Positions 45,190 through 53,562 of a stretch of DNA of 64,000 nucleotides are shown here, piece by piece. The DNA comes from Streptomyces cathayae (GTDB taxonomy: Bacteria > Actinomycetota > Actinomycetes > Streptomycetales > Streptomycetaceae). The notes beneath the pieces are model-generated. The model worked only from the letters and a program-made list of their open reading frames with translations. It did not search any database and was not told the DNA's origin. How positions within the stretch are numbered: the first letter of the stretch is position 1; each line of letters begins with the position of its first letter. Location: the NCBI RefSeq assembly GCF_029760955.1, contig NZ_CP121682.1, positions 2,604,001 to 2,668,000 of the forward strand, read 5' to 3'. Position numbers and translations under genes: made by a program.

Positions 45190-45585
45190 ATGCTTTCCCG
45201 CCTGTTTGCCCCCAAGGTCAAGGTCAGCGCCCACTGCGACCTGCCCTGCGGCGTGTACGACCCTGCCCAGGCCCGCATCGAGGCCGAGTCGGTGAAGGCC
45301 GTCCAGGAAAAGATGGCCGGCAACGACGACCCGCACTTCCAGGCCCGCGCCACCGTCATCAAGGAGCAGCGCGCCGAGCTGGCGAAGCACCACGTCTCCG
45401 TGCTGTGGAGCGACTACTTCAAGCCCCCGCACTTCGAGAAGTACCCGGAGCTGCACCAGTTGGTCAACGACGCCCTGAAGGCCCTGTCGGCCGCCAAGGG
45501 CTCGACCGACCCGGCCACCGGCCAGAAGGCGCTGGACTACATCGCCCAGATCGACAAGATCTTCTGGGAGACGAAGAAGGCCTGA
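45190..45585 (+). CDS. sodN: Nickel-containing superoxide dismutase
   Basis: The 131-residue precursor has a 14-residue propeptide (MLSRLFAPKVKVSA) then the nickel hook HCDLPCGVYDPAQARIE, giving mature His1, Cys2 and Cys6 ligands. The rest forms the four-helix bundle of the hexamer. It disproportionates superoxide in the cytoplasm. In streptomycetes its expression depends on nickel, through Nur and a sodF-derived sRNA; a site for the latter cannot be judged without the sodF sequence. AGGAAGG precedes the ATG. Confidence 0.97.
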   Translation: MLSRLFAPKVKVSAHCDLPCGVYDPAQARIEAESVKAVQEKMAGNDDPHFQARATVIKEQRAELAKHHVSVLWSDYFKPPHFEKYPELHQLVNDALKALSAAKGSTDPATGQKALDYIAQIDKIFWETKKA

Positions 45586-45639
45586 TCTTCGATCATGCCT
45601 GTTGACCAGCGCTGTTCTCAGCCGCCCGGTCCTCTACCC

Positions 45640-45686
45640 GCACCCGGCCGTCAGACCGCCATCCCGGCGCTCTGACGGCCGGGTGC
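45640..45686 (+). terminator. Hairpin terminator of sodN
   Basis: GCACCCGGCCGTCAGA (45640-45655) pairs perfectly with its complement (45671-45686), loop 15 nt, 55 nt after the sodN stop. Confidence 0.88.
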
Positions 45687-45760
45687 GGTCGTCTTCAGCC
45701 GGCGGGACGGGCCGGAGGCGGTCGTCTTCGCGCCGCTCGGCGGGCAGCCGCGGGCGCGGG

Positions 45761-46000
45761 TCAGGGCGTCGAGCGCGGGCCTGGTTCCGGGGTGGGGTCC
45801 GTGTTCTCGGCGGGCTCGGTCCGGAGGGGTCCGGTGGGAGGGCCGGCGACGGCGTCGTGGTCCGGGCACCGCTCGCACTCCCGGTTGCCGCACGGTCCAT
45901 GGACCCAGGTCGGGACCCATGCGCCCAGCGTCTTGTGGCGCCGGACGACCATCTCCACTGGCTGTCCGCAGGCGGGACAGACCGGCTCATTGCTGCCCAT
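45761..46000 (-). CDS. Small zinc-ribbon-like protein
   Basis: The 79-residue protein begins MGSNEPVCPACGQPVEMVVRRHK, then WVPGPC-like WVHGPCGNRECERCPDHD: CPxC and C...C...C pairs suggest a zinc ribbon. The C-terminus is Pro/Thr/Glu-rich and disordered. Similar small proteins occur next to sodN in streptomycetes; no function is known to me. ATG 46000 follows GGGGGA. Confidence 0.6.
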   Translation of the reverse strand: MGSNEPVCPACGQPVEMVVRRHKTLGAWVPTWVHGPCGNRECERCPDHDAVAGPPTGPLRTEPAENTDPTPEPGPRSTP

Positions 46001-46101
46001 GTCCCCCAGGGTAGGTCCGTCGGCGGTTCCGCGCTTCCTGCTGTGCGTCCGCACCGGCACGCCGTTCCGGAACGCGCGCACCGACTCGAGCGCGCACTCC
46101 G

Positions 46102-46674
46102 TCACCGCGAAGTCCGCACCGACCCGGCAGCCGGCACAGCAGGCACGGCCTCGCGTTCGGCGCCCGCGGGCCAGACGATCTCGACCGGGATGCCCCGGGC
46201 GCGGGCGTACGTCACCAGATGCGCGGTGGCGTCGCGGCCGTTGGACGGCGACCCGTCCCAGACCGCCAGGAGGAGGCCGCCGGAGGCGACCATCCGCTCG
46301 TCCGCACCGACACAGGAATCACGGTGGTACGGGTCGTACTCCAGCAGCCGCGCCTGGTCGGCGAGGTTCAGCAGCTCACCGGCGGCCATCCGGTCGCGCC
46401 TGGGCGGCATGGCGGGAATTCCGTTGTCCGTGGGGATGACGGCGATCAGGCGGCGGCCCGACGCACGCGCCGCGCGGCCGAACGCCAGCGGCGCTCCCGC
46501 CCCGCACCGCACCATGGCCGCTCCCGGCGCGCAGCGTTCCTCCAGACGCTGCCGCAGCTCGCACTCCACCAGCTCGAGCGTGCGCGGGGTGAGATCGGCG
46601 TGCCCGACCAGCACGATCTCCCCGACCGCCCCTCCGTCGTGTCCCGCCCCGTCGTCACGCGTCGTTGTACTCAT
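46102..46674 (-). CDS. SLOG-like Rossmann-fold protein of unknown function
   Basis: The 190-residue protein reads EIVLVGHADLTPRTLELVECELRQRLEERCAPGAAMVRCGAGAPLAFGRAARASGRRLIAVIPTDN..., then a long helix and GGLLLAVWDGSPSNGRDATAHLVTYARARGIPVEIVWP. This order (GH-DL start, GAxxxF-AxxxG, LLAVWDG, GTA..YAR..G) resembles SLOG/DUF1273-like nucleotide-binding folds, which sense or process nucleotides. ATG 46674 follows GGGGCGAG. Function unknown. Confidence 0.6.
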   Translation of the reverse strand: MSTTTRDDGAGHDGGAVGEIVLVGHADLTPRTLELVECELRQRLEERCAPGAAMVRCGAGAPLAFGRAARASGRRLIAVIPTDNGIPAMPPRRDRMAAGELLNLADQARLLEYDPYHRDSCVGADERMVASGGLLLAVWDGSPSNGRDATAHLVTYARARGIPVEIVWPAGAEREAVPAVPAAGSVRTSR

Positions 46675-46807
46675 CTCGCCCCTGACAGTCCTCGGCCTCC
46701 GGTGCCCGGCCCGGTCCCTGGCCAGTGAAGCCGGGGCACGGACCGGTGACCAGGGCCGAACGTCCCTGGCTCGGGAAGGGAGGCGGAAAAAGGGAGAAGC
46801 GGGGCGG

Positions 46808-47443
46808 TCAGGCGTGGTCGAAGGACGGGCCGGCCGCACGAGTGCGAGGTTCGCGCCACATCGGCCACATGTGGGGGCCGTCCGGGAGGAGCAGGGGCTC
46901 GCCGGCCGGGGCGAAGCCGAGGCGTTCGTACAGCACGCGGCTGCGGACGCTGCTCGCCTCCAGATAGGCCGGCACCCCCTCCCGGTCGCAGCGGTCGAGA
47001 ACCGAGCCGATGAGCGCGGTGCCGAGTCCCTCGCCCTGCCGGGCGGGCGTCACGCCGATCATCCACAGGTACGCGTGGGCCCGCCCTGAGGGGTGGATGC
47101 CCGCCGTCAGCCGGCCGATCATCTCCACCCGATCGTTCTCCGGGTCGACGGCACGGCGCACCTGGGCCGGCCCCTCGTCGTCCTCGGGTGTCCCGTCACC
47201 GTGCTCGGCCGCCGGCACCGACAGCCACAGCGCGCAGGCCGAGCCGTCCTCCGTGACGTCGACGCGTCCCTCGGCGAGCACGAGGTCGGTGAAGGCGGCC
47301 ATCAGCCTGTGGTGCGTCGTACGGCGGTACTCCTCGCCGGGGAAGACCCAGCTGCTCACCGGGTCGTCCTGGAACGCCTCGTCCAGAAGCCGGACCAGTA
47401 GTTCCCGGTCTCCGTCCCCCGCCGTCCGGATCGCCACGCCCAT
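46808..47443 (-). CDS. GNAT family N-acetyltransferase
   Basis: The 211-residue protein has AIRTAGDGDRELLVRLLDEAF at the start and the acetyl-CoA loop LWMIGVTPARQGEGLGTALIGSVLDRCDREGVPAYLEASSVRSRVLYERLGFAPAGEPLLLPDGP (motif A RQGEGLGT). The form resembles the GNAT group that ends PLLLPDGPHMWPMWR. Substrate unknown. It is likely monocistronic. Confidence 0.88.
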   Translation of the reverse strand: MGVAIRTAGDGDRELLVRLLDEAFQDDPVSSWVFPGEEYRRTTHHRLMAAFTDLVLAEGRVDVTEDGSACALWLSVPAAEHGDGTPEDDEGPAQVRRAVDPENDRVEMIGRLTAGIHPSGRAHAYLWMIGVTPARQGEGLGTALIGSVLDRCDREGVPAYLEASSVRSRVLYERLGFAPAGEPLLLPDGPHMWPMWREPRTRAAGPSFDHA

Positions 47444-47550
47444 GTCCGCCCCTTCGCCTCAACTCTCGCCGACCATACGGGTGTTGAGCCTAACGGGAGG
47501 GCGGCGGCCGATGCTTGCCGACATCTCCCCCGGCCACGCCGCATGCGCGG

Positions 47551-47585
47551 TGGGTCCCGCACACCGTGGGGAAGTGCGGGACCCA
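47551..47585 (-). terminator. Hairpin terminator after the polyprenyl synthase gene
   Basis: TGGGTCCCGCAC (47551-47562) pairs perfectly with GTGCGGGACCCA (47574-47585), loop 11 nt, 10 nt beyond the stop. It closes the encapsulin-cargo unit. Confidence 0.88.
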
Positions 47586-47594
47586 CCGGGCGGT

Positions 47595-48671
47595 CTACGC
47601 GGTGCGCCGGGTCACGAACTCGGCGAGGGCCAGCAGGCCGCCCGCCGCCTCCGGGTCGGGCACCGCGCGAGCGAGTTCCTGCATCACCCGAGCCATGCGG
47701 TCGGCCGCCTGGGCCTGCGCCCAGTCGCGGCCGCCCGCCCGTTCCACGGTCAGGGCGATGTACTCCAGGTCCTCCTCGTCCGCGTGCGGAGCCCCGTACA
47801 GTCCGGCGAGTTCGGACGCGGCCGGGGTGCCGGAGGTGAGCGCGGCGACCACCGGCAGGGACTTCTTGCGGGCTGCCAGATCCGCGCCGGCGGGCTTGCC
47901 GGTGTGCCGGGGGTCGCCCCATATGCCGATCACGTCGTCGATGAGCTGGAAGGCCAGTCCCGACTCGCGGCCGAACGCGTCCAGTGCCGCCACGTCCGCC
48001 GCCGCGGCACCCGCGTACAGCGCGCCGAGTGCGCAGGCGCAGCCGAGCAGCGCGCCCGTCTTGGCCTCGGCCATGGCGAGGGTCTCCTCGAGGGTGACCT
48101 CGCCGGGGTCGCGCCGCTCCATGGCCGTGTCCGCCTGCTGTCCGGCGCACAGTTCGACGACGCAGTCCGCCAGCCGGGCCACCGCGGCCCGGGACGCGGG
48201 GTGCGGGTCCTCGGCGAGCAGCCGCAGGGCGAGCGCCTGGAGGGCGTCTCCGGCGAGGATCGCGTCGTCGTCACCGAACACGGTCCAAACGGTGGGCCGG
48301 TGGCGCCGGGTGGTGTCCCGGTCCATCACGTCGTCGTGCAGCAACGTGAAGTTGTGGACCAGTTCCACCGCGGCGGCTGCCCGTAACGCCGCCGCCCGGG
48401 CCGCGGGCCCGCCGAGGGCGGAGGCCGCGGCGAGCACCAGTGCGGGGCGGATGGCCTTGCCGGACCCACCCGTGGCCGGGGTGCCGTCCGCGTTCTCCCA
48501 GCCGAAGTGGTAGAGACCGATCCGGCGCAGCGGGCCGGGCATCGAGCCGATGGCGGCCCGCAGCACGGGGACGACCTCGGCCCGCGCCCGCTCCAGCAGG
48601 ATCGTCGCCTCGTGACACTCGGCGGGTCGGTACTCGCTCTCCGTCTTCGGCTCGGTCATCGATTCCGTCAT
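47595..48671 (-). CDS. Polyprenyl diphosphate synthase, probable family 2B encapsulin cargo
   Basis: The 358-residue trans-prenyltransferase has the first aspartate-rich motif LLHDDVMD (D113-D117), GKAIRPALVLAAASAL, and a second motif QLIDDVIGIWGD (D245, D246), the form seen in polyprenyl transferases linked to family 2 encapsulins. It would make a linear isoprenoid diphosphate from C5 units. The gene lies 131 nt downstream of the encapsulin shell gene on the same strand. The N-terminal 25-30 residues (MTESMTEPKTESEYRPAE) look disordered and may hold the loading signal; a GTG upstream (48736) would extend it by about 21 residues. No terpene cyclase gene is nearby. Confidence 0.85.
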   Translation of the reverse strand: MTESMTEPKTESEYRPAECHEATILLERARAEVVPVLRAAIGSMPGPLRRIGLYHFGWENADGTPATGGSGKAIRPALVLAAASALGGPAARAAALRAAAAVELVHNFTLLHDDVMDRDTTRRHRPTVWTVFGDDDAILAGDALQALALRLLAEDPHPASRAAVARLADCVVELCAGQQADTAMERRDPGEVTLEETLAMAEAKTGALLGCACALGALYAGAAAADVAALDAFGRESGLAFQLIDDVIGIWGDPRHTGKPAGADLAARKKSLPVVAALTSGTPAASELAGLYGAPHADEEDLEYIALTVERAGGRDWAQAQAADRMARVMQELARAVPDPEAAGGLLALAEFVTRRTA

Positions 48672-48731
48672 GGACTCACCCCTGGACCCGTCTCTGAGGA
48701 GGAGCGGAGGTGGTACTTCCGCCGGCGTCAC

Positions 48732-48785
48732 GCGCGTACCCCCAGGGTGTACCCGCCCGGGTGGGCGGGGACACGGCGTACGCGC
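48732..48785 (-). promoter_or_regulatory. Nested hairpin between the shell and cargo genes
   Basis: GCGCGTAC (48732-48739) pairs with GTACGCGC (48778-48785), enclosing a second stem CCCGCCC/GGGCGGG (48752-48758 with 48763-48769). It lies in the 131-nt gap and could attenuate or stabilise the mRNA so that shell exceeds cargo. Confidence 0.5.
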
Positions 48786-48802
48786 CGAAAGATCGCGGAT
48801 GG

Positions 48803-50209
48803 TCACCGCCAGCGACCGATCTCGACGTTCTCCAGGACGCCGAGCGCGTCCGGCACCAGGACGGCAGCCGAGTAGTAGGCCGTGACCAGGTACTTGATGA
48901 TGGCCTGTTCGTTGACGCCCATGAAACGCACGGACAGGCTCGGCTCGATCTCGTCGGGGAGGCCGGACGCCCGCAGTCCGATGACGCCCTGCTCCTCCTC
49001 GCCCGTACGCAGCGCGATGATGGAGGTCGTACGCTCCTCCGTCACCGGGATCTTGTTGCACGGGAAGATGGGCACCCCCCGCCAGGTGGGGATGCGGTTG
49101 CCGGCCATGTCGATGGTCTCGGGGACGAGTCCGCGCTTGTTGAGCTCACGGCCGAACGCGGAGATCGCGCGCGGGTGGGCGAGGAGCAGCTTGGTCCCGC
49201 GTCGCCTGCTGAGCAGTTCGTCCAGGTCGTCGGGGGCGGGTACGCCGTCGTGCGGCTGGAGCCGCTGGTCGTACTCGCAGTTGTGCAGCAGGCCGAAGCC
49301 CCGGTTGTTGATGAGTTCGTGCTCCTGGCGTTCCTTCAACGCCTCGACGGTCAGCCTGATCTGCTGCTCCGTCTGGTTCATGGGCTGGTTGTAGAGGTCG
49401 GCCACGCGCGTGTGGATGCGCAGCACGGTCTGGGCGACGCTCAGTTCGTACTCGCGGGGCCTGGCCTCGTAGTCGACGAAGGTGTGCGGGATGTCCGGTT
49501 CCCCGCTGTGGCCGGCCGCGAGATCGATCTCCCGCTCGCCGTACTTGTTGGCGGGCCGGTTCGGGACGGAGCGCTGCTCCTGGAGGTGACCGCGCAGTGT
49601 CTCGGACCGCTCGGCGACCTGCTCGACGGCGTCACGCGGCAGGACGAGCACGGTGCAGGCGGTCAGGGTGCGGGTGGTGTACTCCCAGATGGCGCCCTCG
49701 TCCAGGAGCGCCTGGTCGCCGAAGTAGGCGCCGTCGGCGAGGATTCCGAGGGACTCGTCACCGCCGTAGGGGCCGGTGCCGACCTTCTCGACCCTGCCGT
49801 GGGCCAGCAGGAACACCTCGTCGGCCGGGCTGCCGAACGAAGTGATCACCTGGCCGGCCCCGATCTCCCGCTGCCTGCAGCGGGAGGCCAGCTCCGCGAG
49901 CACTTCCTCGTCCTCGTACGACCGCAGGGCCGGCAGCTCGCCCAGCTCCGCCGGGATCACCTCGACGCGGTCACCGGTCTTCACGAAGGTCACCCGCCCG
50001 TCCCCGACGGCGTACGTCAACCGTCGGTTCACCCGGTACGTACCACCCTGCACGTCCGTCCAGGGCAGCATGCGCAGCAGCCAGCGCGAGCTGATCTCCT
50101 GCATCTGCGGTACGGACTTGGTGGTGGTGGCCAGGTTCCGCGCCGCCGCCGTGCCGAGGCTCTGCTGCTGCCGGGTCTGCTCCGTGCGGACCTCTTCGCC
50201 TACCGACAT
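48803..50209 (-). CDS. Family 2B encapsulin shell protein with cyclic-nucleotide-binding domain (EshA-like)
   Basis: The 468-residue protein combines a family 2 encapsulin (HK97 phage-capsid fold) with an inserted cNMP-binding domain. Residues 1-87 hold the N-terminal arm ([48 protein letters not shown]). Residues about 88-208 are the cNMP domain ([65 protein letters not shown]). Residues 215-468 are the rest of the capsid fold ([98 protein letters not shown]). It should self-assemble into a compartment around the prenyl synthase encoded next. It belongs to the EshA-type proteins of streptomycetes. Confidence 0.93.
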   Translation of the reverse strand: MSVGEEVRTEQTRQQQSLGTAAARNLATTTKSVPQMQEISSRWLLRMLPWTDVQGGTYRVNRRLTYAVGDGRVTFVKTGDRVEVIPAELGELPALRSYEDEEVLAELASRCRQREIGAGQVITSFGSPADEVFLLAHGRVEKVGTGPYGGDESLGILADGAYFGDQALLDEGAIWEYTTRTLTACTVLVLPRDAVEQVAERSETLRGHLQEQRSVPNRPANKYGEREIDLAAGHSGEPDIPHTFVDYEARPREYELSVAQTVLRIHTRVADLYNQPMNQTEQQIRLTVEALKERQEHELINNRGFGLLHNCEYDQRLQPHDGVPAPDDLDELLSRRRGTKLLLAHPRAISAFGRELNKRGLVPETIDMAGNRIPTWRGVPIFPCNKIPVTEERTTSIIALRTGEEEQGVIGLRASGLPDEIEPSLSVRFMGVNEQAIIKYLVTAYYSAAVLVPDALGVLENVEIGRWR

Positions 50210-50503
50210 AAGGAATTGCCCTCCCAGTTGTGACCGGCGCCCATCCGTGCCGGGCGTCGGTCTCCGCGACAGAGCCTTCCTCACGGAACGTGGCTGCGGT
50301 ATTACCCGAATGAGCGGGAATGGATCTTCAATTCCATGGGCATTCATGGGGGTTCCGTCCAGCGGCGGCCCGGCGACCGGACATTGTCCGGATCGGCTCG
50401 CACGGGGTCCGGGCGATGGGTTGCGCTCGCTCCGTTCAGGTACAAGCACCGGTACGAGGTGGCCGCGACCGGCGGCCGTCACGGTGCGAGAAGGAGGGCG
50501 GCC

Positions 50504-51094
50504 ATGGCCCCACCCATGTCCGCGAGCGCGTTCCTGAGTGCTCTGAAAGCGGAGGGTCTCAAGGTCGTCGAGGTCGGCGACTGGCGCGATCACAACCGCA
50601 ATCACAAGGGCCCCTGGGGCCCGGTCCACGGCGTGATGATCCATCACACGGCCACCCGGGGCAGCGCCCGGACCGTCGAGCTGTGCCGCGAGGGCTACGC
50701 GGGCCTGCCGGGGCCGCTGTGCCACGGCGTCATCACCAAGGACGGCCGGGTCCACCTCGTCGGCTACGGCAGGGCCAACCACGCGGGCCTGGGCGACGAC
50801 GACGTGCTGCGCGCCGTGATCGCGGAGAGGGCGCTCCCCGCCGACAACGAGCAGAACACCGACGGCAACCGGCACTTCTACGGCTTCGAGTGCGAGAACC
50901 TGGGCGACGGGGACGACCCCTGGCCCGCGGTGCAGCTGGAAGCCATCGAGAGGGCCGCCGCCGCAGTCTGCCGCCGCCACGGGTGGAACGAACGATCGGT
51001 GATCGGCCACCGGGAGTGGCAGCCCGGAAAGGTGGATCCGCGCGGGTTCACGATGGCGTCGATGCGGACGCGCATCCGTGACCGGCTGAAGTGA
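50504..51094 (+). CDS. N-acetylmuramoyl-L-alanine amidase (amidase_2), no signal peptide
   Basis: The 196-residue protein has a type 2 amidase domain: [15 protein letters not shown] (zinc His and the HHTA motif), [42 protein letters not shown], and [27 protein letters not shown] (second zinc His). It cleaves the stem peptide from peptidoglycan. ATG 50504 has GGAGG 6 nt upstream. The lack of a signal peptide and the [12 protein letters not shown] opening recall phage endolysins, so it may be a domesticated lysin. Confidence 0.88.
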   Translation: MAPPMSASAFLSALKAEGLKVVEVGDWRDHNRNHKGPWGPVHGVMIHHTATRGSARTVELCREGYAGLPGPLCHGVITKDGRVHLVGYGRANHAGLGDDDVLRAVIAERALPADNEQNTDGNRHFYGFECENLGDGDDPWPAVQLEAIERAAAAVCRRHGWNERSVIGHREWQPGKVDPRGFTMASMRTRIRDRLK

Positions 51095-51246
51095 CGCGGC
51101 GTCCTGGGGCGTACGCGGGTGTACGGGGCACCGGGCCGGGCCTGGCGACAATCCGTCGGAAGCTGGCGCCCGGCCCCCTGGGGACGCGGGAGACCCGCTT
51201 CTAGCGTGGTGGGCGACCCCGGACCCACCCAGGAAAAGGCCCCGCC

Positions 51247-51729
51247 ATGCAGTACGTCGTCCCCGTCGGCATCGGTGTTCTCTACGCCCTGCTGATGTCC
51301 CTCGTCCGCGAGCCGCACCGGCGGCGGCTGAACGCCGTCATGGTCGCCGGCGCGGGCGCCGCCTACCTCAGCGGGGGCGGCCTGGGCGGCTGGGAGTTCG
51401 CCTTCACGGCGCTGATCACCTATGTCGCGTTCCGCGGCCTGGACTCCTGGACGTTCATCGGCGTCGGCTGGCTGCTGCACACCGCGTGGGACGTCGTCCA
51501 CCACCTCGAGGGCAACCCCATCATCCCGTTCGCCCCCACCTCGTCGCTGGGCTGCGCGATCTGCGATCCGGTGATCGCCCTGTGGTGCCTGTGGGGAGGC
51601 CCGTCCCTGATCGACCTCGTCCGCCACCGGGGCCGCGGCCACCGCCACGACAGCACAGAACCCGCCCCCGCGGAGGCCGCCGGGCTCCCCGGCACCGGGG
51701 AGCCGACCCCGAGCGGTAGTTCGAACTGA
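51247..51729 (+). CDS. DUF6010 family membrane protein
   Basis: The 160-residue protein has about four membrane helices ([71 protein letters not shown]) followed by [32 protein letters not shown], the DUF6010 signature. The tail is hydrophilic. No role is known. Confidence 0.82.
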   Translation: MQYVVPVGIGVLYALLMSLVREPHRRRLNAVMVAGAGAAYLSGGGLGGWEFAFTALITYVAFRGLDSWTFIGVGWLLHTAWDVVHHLEGNPIIPFAPTSSLGCAICDPVIALWCLWGGPSLIDLVRHRGRGHRHDSTEPAPAEAAGLPGTGEPTPSGSSN

Positions 51730-51858
51730 CGAAGAGAGTCGGCCACGCGTTCGTCCGCGGGGCGACCGGCGGCGGCGAGATTCAGCCATGCTCGCTCCCG
51801 ACGGCCGGCGCCCGCCCCACCCGGCGCTCAACTCCCCCCGCCGGGCGACAATGGCCCG

Positions 51859-52812
51859 GTGACCAGCCCGGACACCCCCGACCCCGCATCCGCCGCCCCT
51901 TCCGCCGACCGCGCTGCCCGCACGGACCTCACGGCCCTGCGCCCCCGCCTGCCCTCGCCGGCGCAGGACATCGTGGACGAGCGGTTCGAGCGGCGCGGGG
52001 TCCGGCTGCTGCTGAAACGGGACGACCTGATCCACCCGGAACTGATCGGGAACAAGTGGCGCAAACTCGCGCCGAACCTCGCGGCGGCAGCCGGCCGGAC
52101 CGTGCTCACCTTCGGCGGCGCGTACTCCAACCACCTGCGGGCCACCGCCGCCGCCGGCCGGCTGCTCGGTCTGCGCACGGTCGGCGTGGTGCGAGGCCAG
52201 GAGCTCGCCGACCGCCCCCTCAACCCCTCGCTGGCCCGGTGCGCGGCCGACGGCATGCGGCTGCACTTCGTCGACCGGGCGACCTACCGTCGCAAGACCG
52301 CGTCCGACACCCTGGCGGCCGTGCTGCGCGCGGCGGGCGCCGAGGACGCGTACGTCGTCCCCGAGGGCGGCAGCAACCCTCTAGCCGTGCGCGGTTGCCG
52401 GGCACTCGGCGAGGAGCTGGCCGGCCGGGCGGACGTCGTCGCGGTGGCCTGCGGCACCGGCGGGACGCTCGCCGGGCTGGCCGCCGGATTCGGCTCCGGC
52501 ACTCGCGCGCTGGGCATTCCGGTACTGAAGGGCGGCTTTCTGGCCACGGACGTAGGTGCCCTTCAGGCCGAGGCGTTCGGCGGTCCGCGCGGCGACTGGA
52601 GCCTGGACGACCGCTTCCACTTCGGCGGTTACGCCCGGACCGCCCCGGCGCTCGAGGAGTTCGCCGCGGACTTCGAGCAACGCCACGGCGTACCCGTGGA
52701 ACGTGTCTATGTCGCCAAGTTGCTTTACGCCCTTGTCTCCCTGGCCGAGGAGAACGCGTTCCCACGCGGGAGCACGGTCGCGGCGGTCGTCACCGGCCGC
52801 CCCTTCCCGTGA
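51859..52812 (+). CDS. D-cysteine desulfhydrase/ACC deaminase family PLP enzyme
   Basis: The 317-residue fold-type II PLP enzyme has LLLKRDDLIHPELIGNKWRKLAPNLAAA (the catalytic lysine of GNKWRKL), TFGGAYSNHLRATAAAGRLLGL (substrate loop), VPEGGSNPLAVRGCRALGEEL and ACGTGGTLAGLAAG (phosphate loop). The family deaminates 1-aminocyclopropane-1-carboxylate or splits D-cysteine; the ACC-specific residues cannot be confirmed. The 40 N-terminal residues are Ala/Pro-rich. The stop codon sits in an 8-bp tandem repeat. Confidence 0.88.
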   Translation: MTSPDTPDPASAAPSADRAARTDLTALRPRLPSPAQDIVDERFERRGVRLLLKRDDLIHPELIGNKWRKLAPNLAAAAGRTVLTFGGAYSNHLRATAAAGRLLGLRTVGVVRGQELADRPLNPSLARCAADGMRLHFVDRATYRRKTASDTLAAVLRAAGAEDAYVVPEGGSNPLAVRGCRALGEELAGRADVVAVACGTGGTLAGLAAGFGSGTRALGIPVLKGGFLATDVGALQAEAFGGPRGDWSLDDRFHFGGYARTAPALEEFAADFEQRHGVPVERVYVAKLLYALVSLAEENAFPRGSTVAAVVTGRPFP

Positions 52813-52848
52813 GCACGCGAGCACGTGAGCACGTGACTACAGGAGCAC
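52809..52848 (+). repeat. 8-bp tandem repeat (5 units) spanning the stop codon of the PLP enzyme gene
   Basis: GTGAGCAC, GCGAGCAC, GTGAGCAC, GTGACTAC and AGGAGCAC follow each other; the TGA at 52810-52812 is the stop codon, inside unit 1. Confidence 0.88.
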
Positions 52849-52918
52849 GGTGGCAGACTGGTTCCAGCATCTCGTCGAGCACGTCCCGGTGTGACACGAG
52901 AGGACTCCGGCAACGGAC

Positions 52919-52944
52919 GGTTCGACCGTGTGACGTCTGGGTAC
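52919..52944 (+). promoter_or_regulatory. SigB-type promoter upstream of ushX-sigH
   Basis: GGTT-N16-GGGTAC exactly fits the streptomycete stress sigma (SigB) consensus GNNTN14-16GGGTAY. In S. coelicolor one sigH operon promoter is known to be of this stress-dependent type. The distance to the ushX start is about 205 nt. Confidence 0.75.
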
Positions 52945-52988
52945 GTCAATCCGGCGCGCGCTCTTCCCTTTCGGGCCCGCAGACCCCT

Positions 52989-53011
52989 AGCCACGGAGCG
53001 TATCCGTGGCT
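52989..53011 (+). promoter_or_regulatory. Leader hairpin followed by TTTA, between the stress promoter and ushX
   Basis: AGCCACGGA-GCGTA-TCCGTGGCT is a perfect 9-bp stem with a 5-nt loop followed by TTTACTAT. It could act as an attenuator for transcripts from the SigB-type promoter, or the TACTAT may be the -10 of a second promoter. Confidence 0.55.
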
Positions 53012-53148
53012 TTACTATGAGTGACAGCATGGGTCGGGGTCCCGGGGACAGGACCGTCGGGAGCGCGGTAGCGTCACCGCTGAACCACGTATCGCGTTGC
53101 CCGGGGCGGCCCCGGTCCTGTAACGCTTGTACCACCTTGGAGGTGAGG

Positions 53149-53562
53149 GTGTCCCAGATCGCAGGCGAGCCCGCGACCCAGGACTTCGTGGAAGTCCGGC
53201 TGCCGGCCGCAGGTGCCTATCTGTCGGTGCTGCGTACGGCCACGGCCGGTCTCGCGGCCCGGTTGGACTTCACCCTCGACGAGATCGAGGACCTGCGCAT
53301 CGCGGTCGACGAGGCCTGCGCGATCCTGCTTCAGCAGGCCGTGCCGGGTTCGGTGCTCAGTTGTGTCTTCCGCCTCGTCGACGACTCGCTCGAGGTCACG
53401 GTCTCGGCGCCGACCACGGACGGTCACGCTCCCGCGCGTGACACCTTCGCGTGGACCGTCCTGTCCGCTCTCGCGGGCAAGGTCTCCTCCGCCGTGGACG
53501 ACGACAAAACCGTTTCGATCAGCCTCTACAAACAGCGCGGCGCGGGACCCGGGCCGGCGTGA
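53149..53562 (+). CDS. ushX: Anti-sigma factor UshX/PrsH (RsbW-like)
   Basis: The 137-residue protein is a HATPase_c-type anti-sigma kinase: FVEVRLPAAGAYLSVLRTATAGLAARLDFTLDEIEDLRIAVDEACAILL (N box VDEACA), DDSLEVTVSAPTTDG, ending VDDDKTVSISLYKQR. It binds and inhibits SigH. GTG 53149 has GGAGG 5 nt upstream. The stop overlaps the sigH GTG start, so inhibitor and sigma factor are produced in a coupled way. Confidence 0.9.
   Translation: MSQIAGEPATQDFVEVRLPAAGAYLSVLRTATAGLAARLDFTLDEIEDLRIAVDEACAILLQQAVPGSVLSCVFRLVDDSLEVTVSAPTTDGHAPARDTFAWTVLSALAGKVSSAVDDDKTVSISLYKQRGAGPGPA

Noticed and set aside
45586..45760. Additional small gene after sodN
   Set aside because: The frames there are shadows, and the region is occupied by the sodN terminator hairpin.
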